Assembly: GCA_002483285.1 (NCBI GenBank) | Contig: DLHP01000036.1 | Coordinates: forward strand, 52,288 to 116,287 | Length of the DNA: 64,000 bases | Direction of reading: 5' to 3' | Source of the DNA: Flavobacterium sp. UBA7665 | GTDB lineage: Bacteria > Bacteroidota > Bacteroidia > Flavobacteriales > Flavobacteriaceae | Part shown: positions 8,566-16,351 of the stretch, one piece after another | How the letters are laid out: each line of letters starts with the position of its first letter | Position numbering within the stretch: the stretch's first letter is position 1 | Program-made: the position numbers and the translations under genes | Notes under the pieces: model-generated | Seen by the model: only the letters and a program-made list of their open reading frames with translations | Database searches by the model: none | Told to the model about the DNA's origin: nothing

Positions 8566-9180
8566 CTAAAATAAGAACTTGACACCAACTTGTAGGTTAC
8601 CCAATGAACGGTCTGCCACAGAATTCATAGGATTGGCAGAAAATCCAAACTTGGTTGTTTTGTCGCCTATGTTTGGCGTAGCGCTTGAATATCCAACGTT
8701 AAGAATGGAGAACGAAGTTTCTACGGTCATCCATTTGTTTATAACATAATCAAAACCAGGAGCCAATTCGAGGTTTACCGACATCGTTTTAGAATCGGCA
8801 ATCTTATCTTTTCCAAACATTACCGGCACTGCTGCCTGTCCGTAGAAAAAGAAACCGCCTTTGATGTTCCAATACTTACGCACCAATGGTTTTACTACGA
8901 AGGTGCTGTTGTCTGAAGTGGTTACCCCTAAATTATTGTCGGTTGAGGAAGCGATGTTCCCAACGCCCACACCGACCGTTACAGATGGAGCGATAAACAC
9001 ACCCACAATCGGAAGAATCATGTTAGAATCGGTTTTGGCATCTCCGGTTTTTTCGCTTGAAAACGAAACTTGTCCGGCAACCCACCAGGTTCCTTGTAAT
9101 CCTTTATCTGCAACCTTTTCCTGTGCTTGAGCTGTTAGTCCTAACATTAAAACTCCAGCGGCTAAAAATAATTTTTTCAT
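8566..9180 (-). CDS. Outer-membrane beta-barrel protein
   Basis: 204 aa from the ATG at 9180, which gives a clean signal peptide MKKLFLAAGVLMLGLTAQAQ; the frame stays open upstream but that part is not signal-like. The mature part shows alternating amphipathic strands (VSFSSEKTG, SVTVGVGVGN, FFFYGQAAVPV) and ends in LQVGVKFLF, a terminal-phenylalanine strand typical of outer-membrane barrels. It resembles small OmpA/porin-like eight-strand barrels. Substrate or partner is unknown. It has its own promoter and terminator. Confidence 0.85.
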   Translation of the reverse strand: MKKLFLAAGVLMLGLTAQAQEKVADKGLQGTWWVAGQVSFSSEKTGDAKTDSNMILPIVGVFIAPSVTVGVGVGNIASSTDNNLGVTTSDNSTFVVKPLVRKYWNIKGGFFFYGQAAVPVMFGKDKIADSKTMSVNLELAPGFDYVINKWMTVETSFSILNVGYSSATPNIGDKTTKFGFSANPMNSVADRSLGNLQVGVKFLF

Positions 9181-9204
9181 TTGTTTTGGTTTTAAATTAT
9201 AGGT

Positions 9205-9234
9205 CAAAATTACAGGCAACTTTGTATGCAAAAA
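9205..9234 (-). promoter_or_regulatory. Promoter of the beta-barrel protein gene
   Basis: Minus strand: TTTTTG (9229-9234), 16-nt spacer, TAATTTTG (9205-9212), an exact -7 box. The spacing is one base shorter than usual. The ATG is 24 nt downstream. Confidence 0.55.
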
Positions 9235-9314
9235 CTGATAAAAATCATATACCACACTATTTTTTTTCAAGATAATTTTGGCTTTTTGCGCTTTTTACGA
9301 CCCGTATTTTGTCT

Positions 9315-9322
9315 TACATTTG
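9315..9322 (+). promoter_or_regulatory. -7 box of smpB
   Basis: TACATTTG matches TAnnTTTG exactly and ends only 7 nt before the smpB ATG, predicting a leaderless or nearly leaderless mRNA. No -33 element is seen at the usual distance. Confidence 0.45.
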
Positions 9323-9329
9323 CAACATC

Positions 9330-9788
9330 ATGGTAAAAACGGTCAACATTCTCAACAAGCGGGCGAAATTCGATTACGAGGTGCTCGAGACTTTTACGGC
9401 AGGAATTGTACTTACAGGCACTGAAATCAAGTCGATACGCCTGGGCAAAGCCAACATCACTGAAAGTTTCTGCGAGTTCAACGACAGCAATGAACTTTTC
9501 GCCATCAACACCTATATAGAAGAATACGCGTTTGGCAACCAGTTCAACCACAAGGCGCGCAATGAACGCAAGTTGCTGCTCAATAAACGTGAACTTAAAA
9601 GTCTCGCAAAGAGCGTTCAGGCAAAAGGGCTTACCATTGTGCCGCTTAAACTCCACACCAATGAAAAAGGTTTGGCCAAACTAGACATCGGCCTGTGTCG
9701 CGGAAAGAAAACCTATGACAAACGCGAATCGCTCAAGGAACAGGATACCAAAAGAGACCTCGACCGCATCAAAAAAGCCTACAATTAA
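9330..9788 (+). CDS. smpB: SsrA-binding protein SmpB
   Basis: 152 aa from ATG 9330 (an upstream in-frame ATG at 9309 would lie before the -7 box). SmpB binds the tRNA-like part of tmRNA and loads it on stalled ribosomes for trans-translation. The family landmarks are present: NKRAKFDYEV, TGTEIKSIRLGKANI, the central NERKLLLNKRE, and the C-terminal tail RGKKTYDKRESLKEQDTKRD with its basic helix. Length is normal. An HTH gene follows after 3 nt and is probably co-transcribed. No tmRNA gene is in the window. Confidence 0.97.
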   Translation: MVKTVNILNKRAKFDYEVLETFTAGIVLTGTEIKSIRLGKANITESFCEFNDSNELFAINTYIEEYAFGNQFNHKARNERKLLLNKRELKSLAKSVQAKGLTIVPLKLHTNEKGLAKLDIGLCRGKKTYDKRESLKEQDTKRDLDRIKKAYN

Positions 9789-9791
9789 GAC

Positions 9792-10163
9792 ATGAAATCC
9801 TTGCTTAGGAATGCCCGCGAGAACAAAGGACTTGGCACACGTGAAGTGGCCAAATTGCTCAAGATCGATGCGGCGCTAGTGAGCAAATTTGAAAGTGGAC
9901 AGCGCAATCCCACCAAAAAGCAACTCCAACAATTCGCCGAACTTTACACGATTAACCTGGATGAACTGACGCTATTGTGGCTAAAGGAAAAAATCCTACG
10001 GACAATCGACGGTGAGCCATTGGGCGTTAAAGCGCTCGAAGCCGCACAACAAGAACTGCAACCCAATCCAATCAAACCCCAAGCTACGGCTATTGACGCG
10101 TTATTTGAAGAAATGAACGCACTCAAAACCAAAATCGAAAGCCTGCGTGACGGCCATAGCTAG
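9792..10163 (+). CDS. XRE-family helix-turn-helix regulator
   Basis: 123 aa. Residues 3-58 form a Cro/CI-type HTH (TREVAKLLKIDAALVSKFESGQRNP is the helix-turn-helix core). The rest is a linker and a short helical C-terminus (LFEEMNALKTKIESL) that may dimerise. There is no ligand or protease domain. It starts 3 nt after smpB, so the two probably share a transcript. Regulatory targets are unknown. Confidence 0.85.
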   Translation: MKSLLRNARENKGLGTREVAKLLKIDAALVSKFESGQRNPTKKQLQQFAELYTINLDELTLLWLKEKILRTIDGEPLGVKALEAAQQELQPNPIKPQATAIDALFEEMNALKTKIESLRDGHS

Positions 10164-10220
10164 CGTTCAACCATATCGGTACACCACCATCGGCCAACCC
10201 GAAACTAGGACTAAGAAAGA

Positions 10221-10250
10221 AAAGAGCTGAATTACTTCAGCTCTTTTTTA
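10221..10250. terminator. Bidirectional intrinsic terminator between convergent genes
   Basis: Perfect 11-bp arms AAAGAGCTGAA / TTCAGCTCTTT with a 4-nt loop and TTTTA afterwards. It serves smpB-HTH on the plus strand and the cyanophycinase-like gene on the minus strand. Confidence 0.88.
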
Positions 10251-11519
10251 TTTGATGATTTTCCTGACTGCATGAATTTTATCCGATTCGACACTAAGGG
10301 TATAAATGCCCGACCGAAACGCCGAGGTATCGATAGGCGTTAAACCGTATATCTCGGTTTCTAAAATCAACCTTGCAGCCGAATCGTAAATTTTTACGTG
10401 GGCATTTTCAAATCCGATGATTGTGATTTGCTGGTCAAAAGGTACCGGAGCCACTTCAAGCGTCGTTGTCTCAAAGTCGGCTACCGAAAGTAAGCAGTTG
10501 GGGGCGGTTCCAGACGTTTCAGCAATGCCCGAAGCGCTCGCTGTCCAATGTTGCCAAGTGCCGCCAGACCCGGTTTGCCAATCAGACAATTCAAAAGAAT
10601 GGGCGCCGTTCATGGTTCCAGGTATCTTGTAAACTTTTACCGCTTCGCCGTTTCGATTCCAGATCAATGGCAGGCTCGCACCGCAGGTTTCGGGCGCAAA
10701 ATTGAGTGTGCAGTTGGCTTGCAGGAAATAGGCGAACTCCTGGTAATTTGGGTAATCGCCGTAAACCGACGCTTTTCCGTTAGCATCGATACAGATCGCA
10801 ACGTATTCATTTGCCGCAACGCCAAAAGAACGTACGCCACTGTCAGTGGCAATCCTTCCGAGGAACGTCATCAATCTTCCTTTGCGATCGGGATTGTCAA
10901 AATGCGTATCGGTGGTCACATTTTGCAGGTATGGAATTGCAAGGAAATCGTTATTACCCAAAGTAATCAAATGGTCGTACGGATTGGCCATAGCCTGCGC
11001 CGAATTCACCGTACCGTTTTGCGCAGAGAAATACCGTCCGCATAAAATAGCCATACCGGCGCTCGTCCCGCCAATCGGGGCATGCTTGACATTGACATGC
11101 GCGTTGATCAAATCCTCGAGCGCATTGTTTTTGAAATAGGAAACGTAATTGTATTGGTCGCCGCCTGCAAACCAAATCATCTCGGCGTTTGCGACCTTAT
11201 TCAAAACATACGGATTTGTAGCACCGGCGATTGAAGTAATCACCAAAGTTTCGACCGAATTCACTTGGACACCCAATTCCGAATACAAATAATCATTGTA
11301 CCCATTACTTCCCGAACTGCGCAACACCACAATGTCTCCGCCATTTGCTTTCTGTAAAAGCCAACGCATGGCATTGTCGTGCTCGGTGGCGCCGCCCATA
11401 AGGCAAATTCCGGGTTCAGGACTGGTGGTTACGTCGGTGGCATTTCCGGTAAAATAACTCGTGTAACCCTGCGCCAAAAGCGAAATCGGGAACAGTAAGA
11501 TGAGTAATATTTTTTTCAT
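10248..11519 (-). CDS. Secreted cyanophycinase-like (S51) peptidase with T9SS type A sorting domain
   Basis: 423 aa. Signal peptide MKKILLILLFPISLLAQG. Residues about 35-290 match the cyanophycinase/dipeptidase E (S51) fold: LMGGATEHD, FAGGDQ, nucleophile Ser153 in GGTSAGMA and His206 in DTHFDNPDRKGR. Cyanophycinases cleave beta-aspartyl-linked chains. The last ~75 residues (APVPFDQQITIIG, then GIYTLSVESDKIHAVRKIIK) form a type A T9SS domain, so the enzyme should reach the cell surface or medium. pcm lies 2 nt upstream in the same operon. The substrate is inferred, not shown. Confidence 0.88.
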   Translation of the reverse strand: MKKILLILLFPISLLAQGYTSYFTGNATDVTTSPEPGICLMGGATEHDNAMRWLLQKANGGDIVVLRSSGSNGYNDYLYSELGVQVNSVETLVITSIAGATNPYVLNKVANAEMIWFAGGDQYNYVSYFKNNALEDLINAHVNVKHAPIGGTSAGMAILCGRYFSAQNGTVNSAQAMANPYDHLITLGNNDFLAIPYLQNVTTDTHFDNPDRKGRLMTFLGRIATDSGVRSFGVAANEYVAICIDANGKASVYGDYPNYQEFAYFLQANCTLNFAPETCGASLPLIWNRNGEAVKVYKIPGTMNGAHSFELSDWQTGSGGTWQHWTASASGIAETSGTAPNCLLSVADFETTTLEVAPVPFDQQITIIGFENAHVKIYDSAARLILETEIYGLTPIDTSAFRSGIYTLSVESDKIHAVRKIIK

Positions 11520-11521
11520 TT

Positions 11522-12163
11522 TTAGTTCTTGTTTTCCAATAAAGGTACAAAACGAAATTCGCCAAATTCGTGTTTTTCAAACTGGGTTTCGTTTTTCCTG
11601 ATGAGCATGGTCATAATCTGGTGGTCTTCGCCTAGCGGAATCACGAGCCTTCCTCCTACTTTGAGTTGCGCCATCAGCGGTTTTGGAATAATCGGTGCGC
11701 CGGCCGTGACGATAATACTGTCAAATGGTGCATGGTTGGGCAAGCCTTTGTAACCGTCGCCAAACGACAAATGTTTGGGACGGATGCCGAGTTTGGGTAG
11801 TAAAATCGATGTCTGTTTGAACAACTCATTTTGCCGTTCCACACTGTACACCTTGGCGCCCATCGTGCACAAAACGGCGGTTTGGTAACCCGATCCGGTG
11901 CCTATTTCAAGGATTTTATCGTCCTTTTTCACCTCAAGCAACTGGCTTTGGAAAGCAACGGTGTACGGCTGCGAAATGGTTTGCCCGGCGCCAATCGGGA
12001 ACGCCTTGTCCTGGTAAGCGTAATCTTCAAAACTCGAATTCAGGAACAAATGCCGTGGAATTTTTTTAATGGCATCCAAAACATGTTTATCGGTGATGCC
12101 TTTTTCTTTGAGCAGCGCCGCCAATTGGTTCCTAAGGCCTTGATGTTTACTCGTATCTTTCAA
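11522..12163 (-). CDS. pcm: Protein-L-isoaspartate O-methyltransferase
   Basis: 213 aa. It methylates isoaspartyl residues with SAM to start their repair. Family motifs: IPRHLFL, GQTISQPYTVA (with the active-site serine), the SAM loop EIGTGSGYQTA (residues 86-96), and VTAGAP followed by LKVGGRLVIPLG. No signal peptide, so cytoplasmic. It is the first gene of a two-gene operon with the cyanophycinase-like peptidase (2-nt gap). A -7 box TATATTTG lies 38 nt upstream of the ATG. Confidence 0.96.
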   Translation of the reverse strand: MKDTSKHQGLRNQLAALLKEKGITDKHVLDAIKKIPRHLFLNSSFEDYAYQDKAFPIGAGQTISQPYTVAFQSQLLEVKKDDKILEIGTGSGYQTAVLCTMGAKVYSVERQNELFKQTSILLPKLGIRPKHLSFGDGYKGLPNHAPFDSIIVTAGAPIIPKPLMAQLKVGGRLVIPLGEDHQIMTMLIRKNETQFEKHEFGEFRFVPLLENKN

Positions 12164-12200
12164 AATATTGGGGATTTTAATCTTGTAAAAATGGCTGTCG

Positions 12201-12208
12201 CAAATATA
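12201..12208 (-). promoter_or_regulatory. -7 box upstream of pcm
   Basis: TATATTTG on the minus strand, exact to TAnnTTTG. No -33 element is visible; the structured repeat at 12216 starts just upstream. Confidence 0.4.
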
Positions 12209-12215
12209 ATTTTTT

Positions 12216-12356
12216 GAAGCTGTATCCCGCTATCCGCTCTATCTTTTTTTTCCGTTCCTCCAAAAAAAGGATGCCGCTGCCACCCGAGCGAAGCGAACGG
12301 ACCGAACACAAAAAATCCAATAAATATTTTGTGAGGTAATCGGGGCTATGGCATCC
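12216..12356 (-). repeat. Structured repeat, copy A (minus orientation, with insertion)
   Basis: Read on the minus strand it has the family blocks GCCATAGCCCCGAT, GGCAGCGGCATCCTTTTTTT, AAAAAAAAGATAGAGCGGA and TAGCGGGATACAGCTTC. The first two blocks are separated by about 55 nt not found in copies B-E, including a CACAAAA/TTTTGTG hairpin and a GC-rich GTTCGCTTCGCTCGG motif. It is upstream of pcm. Confidence 0.7.
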
Positions 12357-12410
12357 GTATATTTTCAAAACTTCCGAATCAAATTCATCATTTATATTTC
12401 ATAATTTATT

Positions 12411-12450
12411 CCGCTGCGCTCCATACCGTTCGACTGCGCCTCGGGTCGCA
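12411..12450 (-). repeat. Short GC-rich repeat related to 59880-59912
   Basis: The minus strand reads GACCCGAGGCGCAG, then TCGAACGGTATGGAGCGC. The copy at 59880 reads GACCCGAGGCCGTAGG, then ATGGTGTGGAGC, so the two share both ends. Confidence 0.5.
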
Positions 12451-12500
12451 ATTTGGCAATTAAAAGTAGAACGCATTAGCAATTATCTATTTCAATTTTC

Positions 12501-12508
12501 TATTTTTG
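12501..12508 (+). promoter_or_regulatory. -7 box of the Gfo/Idh/MocA gene
   Basis: TATTTTTG, exact to TAnnTTTG, 49 nt before the ATG. The leader then contains CGAGGCCATAAGGCC, a GGCC/GGCC hairpin also found after a TATTTTTG box at 59873. Confidence 0.45.
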
Positions 12509-12557
12509 TTCACTCGAGGCCATAAGGCCGAACTGTACGAAGTAAAAATCATTTTTT

Positions 12558-13523
12558 ATGCTAAAAGTTGGCGTTTTAGGTGCCGGGCATCTTGGAAAAA
12601 TCCACCTGCGTTTGTTGCAGCAATCCGATAAATATGAACTCGTTGGTTTCTACGACGAGAATCTTGAGAACGGCGCGAAAATCGAAAAAGAATTCGGCTA
12701 CAAGCAATTCCACACCATTGCCACGTTGATCCATGCGGTAGATGTGATCGACATTGTCACGCCGACGCTTTCGCATTATAAATGTGCAAAAGTCGCCATT
12801 AAGTCGGGCAAGCACGTTTTTATCGAAAAACCAATCTCGAATACCGTTGCAGAAGCCGAAGAAATTATCGCGCTTTCTAAGGAGTATAATGTCAAAGGAC
12901 AAGTCGGCCATGTAGAAAGGTTCAATCCCGCCTTCATCGCCGTCAAGGACTCGATCAAAAACCCCATGTTCATAGAAACGCACCGCCTTGCCGAATTCAA
13001 CCCGCGCGGCACCGATGTTCCAGTAGTTTTGGATTTGATGATTCACGACATCGATGCCATTTTAAGTGTGGTTGGTTCTAAAGTAAAACACATCAATGCA
13101 AGCGGTGTTTCGGTCATTTCAGACACGCCCGATATTGCCAACGCACGTATCGAATTCGAGAACGGCTGCGTGGCCAATCTCACGGCAAGTCGCATTTCAC
13201 TCAAAAACATGCGCAAATCGCGTTTCTTCCAGAAAGACGCTTACATTTCGGTCGATTTCCTCGAAAAGAAATGCGAGGTCGTCAAGATGAAAGATGCGCC
13301 CGAAACGCCAGGTGATTTTGACATGATCCTGCAAAATGCCGAGGGCGTCAAAAAGCAAATCTACTTCGCTAATCCCGATGTGGAGCACAACAATGCCATC
13401 CTCGACGAACTCGAAACCTTTGCCGACGCCATTACCAACGACACTACTCCGGTCGTTACGCTTGAAGACGGTACTGAGGCTTTGCGTGTGGCTTACCAGA
13501 TCATCGATTGCTTCAAAAAATAA
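12558..13523 (+). CDS. Gfo/Idh/MocA-family oxidoreductase
   Basis: 321 aa, cytoplasmic. An N-terminal Rossmann fold with GAGHLG (residues 8-13) binds NAD(P); the family's EKP motif is at 90-92. The C-terminal half is the beta-sheet substrate domain. The family oxidises or reduces sugars, inositols and biliverdin-like compounds; nothing visible fixes the substrate. The 3-hydroxybutyryl-CoA dehydrogenase gene begins 21 nt later, which suggests one transcript running to about 16.3 kb. Confidence 0.88.
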   Translation: MLKVGVLGAGHLGKIHLRLLQQSDKYELVGFYDENLENGAKIEKEFGYKQFHTIATLIHAVDVIDIVTPTLSHYKCAKVAIKSGKHVFIEKPISNTVAEAEEIIALSKEYNVKGQVGHVERFNPAFIAVKDSIKNPMFIETHRLAEFNPRGTDVPVVLDLMIHDIDAILSVVGSKVKHINASGVSVISDTPDIANARIEFENGCVANLTASRISLKNMRKSRFFQKDAYISVDFLEKKCEVVKMKDAPETPGDFDMILQNAEGVKKQIYFANPDVEHNNAILDELETFADAITNDTTPVVTLEDGTEALRVAYQIIDCFKK

Positions 13524-13544
13524 TTTAAAATTTAAATTCCCAAA

Positions 13545-14432
13545 ATGAAAAACATTGCTGTAATCGGCGCCGGAACCATGGGTAACGGAATCGCGCACAC
13601 TTTCGCTCAAAGCGGATACACCGTAAAACTCATCGACGTTTCAGAAAAATCACTGGATAAAGGCATGGCTACCATCGCCGCAAACCTCGACCGCATGGTC
13701 GCCAAAGGAACCATTTCTGAAGAAGACAAACTCAAAACCATCGGCAATATCATCACCTACACCGACCTTAAGGATGGCGTCGTAGGAGCCGATGTGGTCG
13801 TAGAAGCGGCGACAGAAAACGTTGACCTTAAACTCAATATCTTTAGGCAGCTCAATGAACACTGCTCGCATAGTACGATTCTTGCAACGAACACCTCGTC
13901 TATTTCAATTACGCAAATCGCGGCGGTTGTAACGCATCCGGAAAGGGTGATTGGAATGCACTTTATGAATCCGGTGCCGATTATGAAACTCGTGGAAATC
14001 ATCCGCGGTTACAACACATCATCCGAAGTTACCAAAGCCATTATGGAATTGTCGGTGAAACTCAATAAAGTTCCCGTTGAAGTCAATGATTACCCGGGAT
14101 TCGTCGCCAACCGGATCCTGATGCCTATGATCAATGAAGCGATAGAAACCCTATACAACAAAGTAGCCGGTGTTTACGAAATAGATACGGTGATGAAACT
14201 CGGTATGGGTCAACCCATGGGACCTTTGCAACTCGCCGATTTCATTGGGCTAGATGTTTGCCTGGCCATCTTAAACGTGATGCACGATGGTTTCAAAAAC
14301 CCGAAATATGCACCTTGCCCGTTGCTCGTGAATATGGTTCGTGCGGGGAAACTCGGCGTGAAATCGGGAGAAGGTTTTTACGATTATTCGGAAAGCAAAA
14401 AAGCAGAGAAAATCGCGAAAATGTTCGCTTAA
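13545..14432 (+). CDS. 3-hydroxybutyryl-CoA dehydrogenase
   Basis: 295 aa. The NAD-binding motif GAGTMGNGIA lies at the N-terminus, followed by the conserved block ATNTSSISI, the catalytic-type histidine in MHFMNPVPIMKLVE, and the C-terminal helical domain with YPGFVANRILMPMINEA and GMGQPMGPLQLADFIGLD. This is a stand-alone 3-hydroxyacyl-CoA dehydrogenase acting on short chains in beta-oxidation or butyrate-type metabolism. No thiolase or crotonase partner is nearby, so the direction in vivo is open. It could be named hbd or paaH. Confidence 0.93.
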   Translation: MKNIAVIGAGTMGNGIAHTFAQSGYTVKLIDVSEKSLDKGMATIAANLDRMVAKGTISEEDKLKTIGNIITYTDLKDGVVGADVVVEAATENVDLKLNIFRQLNEHCSHSTILATNTSSISITQIAAVVTHPERVIGMHFMNPVPIMKLVEIIRGYNTSSEVTKAIMELSVKLNKVPVEVNDYPGFVANRILMPMINEAIETLYNKVAGVYEIDTVMKLGMGQPMGPLQLADFIGLDVCLAILNVMHDGFKNPKYAPCPLLVNMVRAGKLGVKSGEGFYDYSESKKAEKIAKMFA

Positions 14433-14436
14433 TTCA

Positions 14437-15654
14437 ATGGCCACAATCATCCCATTCAAAGCGGTTCGTCCAGCGCCAGACAAAGTCAGCCTCGTAACGT
14501 CGCGTTCGTACGACGAGTATTCGGCTGCCGAATTGGCTTCGCAGCTCGATTTCAATCCGTTTTCGTTTTTGCACGTTTTGAATCCGGCGTATGTGAACCA
14601 GCAGAAAATCGGGCTCGAGAAACGCTTCAAACTGGTCGCGCAAAAGTACCACGATTTTAGGTCGGAAGCTGTTTTGGTACAGGAAGACAAACCTGTTTTT
14701 TACGTGTACGAAATACAGGCCAAGAACCAAACTTTTACCGGAATCATTGCTGGAACTTCGATTACCGATTACCAAAACAACGTCATCAAGAAACACGAGG
14801 ATACCTTGCAGTACCGCGTAGAATTGTTCAAGGATTATTTGCATCAGACCGGCTTTAATACCGAACCGGTCTTGATGACCTACGCCGACAATAAAAATCT
14901 AAATGATTGGATTAGTCAAAAAAAGGTAAACCCTTCATTATATGAATTTTCGACGACAAGAAAAGAAAAGCATATTCTTTGGAGAATAGACTCAGAATCC
15001 GATATCGAATGGCTCAAAAACCAATTTGAAAACATTGGGGATTTGTACATTGCCGATGGCCACCACCGCTCGGCTTCGGCCCAATTGCTTTACGAGCAGG
15101 ACAAGGCTTCGGGCAATGCGCACCTTGATTATTTTATGAGTTTTTTGATTGCCGAGAGCAACGTCAAGATTTATGAATACAACCGCATCATCCGGGATTT
15201 GAACGAACATTCAAAGGAAAGTTTCCTGTCAGAATTGTCGCAAAGTTTCTGGATCAAAAACAAGGCGCAGGAATTGTGGAAACCTACGCGAAAGTTTGAA
15301 TTTGGTATGTACCTCGACGGCGATTTTTATTCGCTCACACTCAAAGATGAGAACAACTTCAGCTCGGTACTTGAAAGCCTCGATGCCCAGATCCTCTACG
15401 AAAAAGTACTGCACCCCATTTTGGGCATCACCGATTTGCGCAATGACGAACGCATCGATTACATTCCGGGTAACCAATCGATCATGACGATCAAGGAAGT
15501 GGTGGATGAAGGCGAATTTGAAATAGGATTTATGTTGTTCCCTGCAGAAATCAACGAAATCACGGCGCTCGCCGACAACAACCTGATCATGCCGCCCAAA
15601 AGCACGTACATCGAGCCCAAGTTTCGCAGCGGGCTTGTGATCTACGAAATCTAA
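14437..15654 (+). CDS. DUF1015-family protein
   Basis: 405 aa, soluble. The N-terminal IIPFKAVRPAPDKV and the central signature IADGHHRSASAQ mark the DUF1015 family, which also keeps LMPPKSTYIEPKFRSGL near the C-terminus, as here. The biochemical function of the family is not established as far as I know; the DGHHR motif recalls ParB/sulfiredoxin-like nucleotide-binding folds, which is only a resemblance. The gene starts 4 nt after the dehydrogenase and is followed 11 nt later by yggS, so it is in an operon. Confidence 0.85.
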   Translation: MATIIPFKAVRPAPDKVSLVTSRSYDEYSAAELASQLDFNPFSFLHVLNPAYVNQQKIGLEKRFKLVAQKYHDFRSEAVLVQEDKPVFYVYEIQAKNQTFTGIIAGTSITDYQNNVIKKHEDTLQYRVELFKDYLHQTGFNTEPVLMTYADNKNLNDWISQKKVNPSLYEFSTTRKEKHILWRIDSESDIEWLKNQFENIGDLYIADGHHRSASAQLLYEQDKASGNAHLDYFMSFLIAESNVKIYEYNRIIRDLNEHSKESFLSELSQSFWIKNKAQELWKPTRKFEFGMYLDGDFYSLTLKDENNFSSVLESLDAQILYEKVLHPILGITDLRNDERIDYIPGNQSIMTIKEVVDEGEFEIGFMLFPAEINEITALADNNLIMPPKSTYIEPKFRSGLVIYEI

Positions 15655-15665
15655 AACCCCGAATC

Positions 15666-16313
15666 ATGTCTATCGCCCAAAATCTACAATCCATAAAATC
15701 ACAATTGCCCGAGAACGTCACACTCGTGGCGGTTTCTAAAACCAAACCCGTCGCAGACCTCATGCAGGCCTACGACGCTGGCCAACGCGTTTTTGGAGAA
15801 AACAAAATCCAGGAGATGACCGATAAGTTTGAGCAGCTGCCAAAGGACATCGAGTGGCATATGATTGGGCACGTGCAGAGCAATAAGGTCAAATACATGG
15901 CGCCTTATGTAGCTTTGGTTCACGGTATTGACAGTCTCAAATTGCTTTCGGAAATTAACCGTCAGGCGCAAAAAAACAATCGTGTGATTGATTGCCTTTT
16001 ACAGGTATATATCGCAGAAGAGGAAACCAAATTTGGACTCGACGACGATGAATTGCGGGAACTGTTGTCTTCGGATGAATTCTGTTCGATGATACACGTC
16101 AGGATTCGCGGCCTCATGGGCATGGCCACTTTTACAACAGACCAAAAACAGATTCGCAAAGAATTCGACCATCTGAAAGTGGTTTTTGATACCTTTGCAA
16201 CCGAATACCAATTCGATACCCTTTCAATGGGCATGTCTGGCGACTACCAAATCGCGATATCCAGCGGAAGCAATATGGTTAGGATTGGCAGCAGCATTTT
16301 TGGTTCCCGATAA
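15666..16313 (+). CDS. YggS-family PLP homeostasis protein
   Basis: 215 aa single-domain TIM barrel related to the N-terminal domain of alanine racemase. The PLP lysine is probably K25 in AVSKTKP. Also visible are FGENKIQE, WHMIGHVQSNKVK, and the phosphate-binding end SMGMSGDYQIAISSGSNMVRIGSSIFG. Members bind PLP, influence vitamin B6 and amino-acid balance, and have no known catalytic turnover. Last gene of the run starting at 12558, followed by a TTG-started nuclease gene. Confidence 0.93.
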   Translation: MSIAQNLQSIKSQLPENVTLVAVSKTKPVADLMQAYDAGQRVFGENKIQEMTDKFEQLPKDIEWHMIGHVQSNKVKYMAPYVALVHGIDSLKLLSEINRQAQKNNRVIDCLLQVYIAEEETKFGLDDDELRELLSSDEFCSMIHVRIRGLMGMATFTTDQKQIRKEFDHLKVVFDTFATEYQFDTLSMGMSGDYQIAISSGSNMVRIGSSIFGSR

Positions 16314-16351
16314 GGCAACCGCCCCATTTTTAGCCCCAAAACCTACAGCAT

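Larger units (their letters stand above)
12164..12557. other. Intergenic region between divergent pcm and oxidoreductase genes
   Basis: This 394-nt stretch holds no credible reading frame. It contains the pcm -7 box, structured repeat copy A, a short GC-rich repeat at 12411-12450 (minus), AT-rich sequence, and the -7 box plus GAGGCC hairpin of the next gene. Confidence 0.7.
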
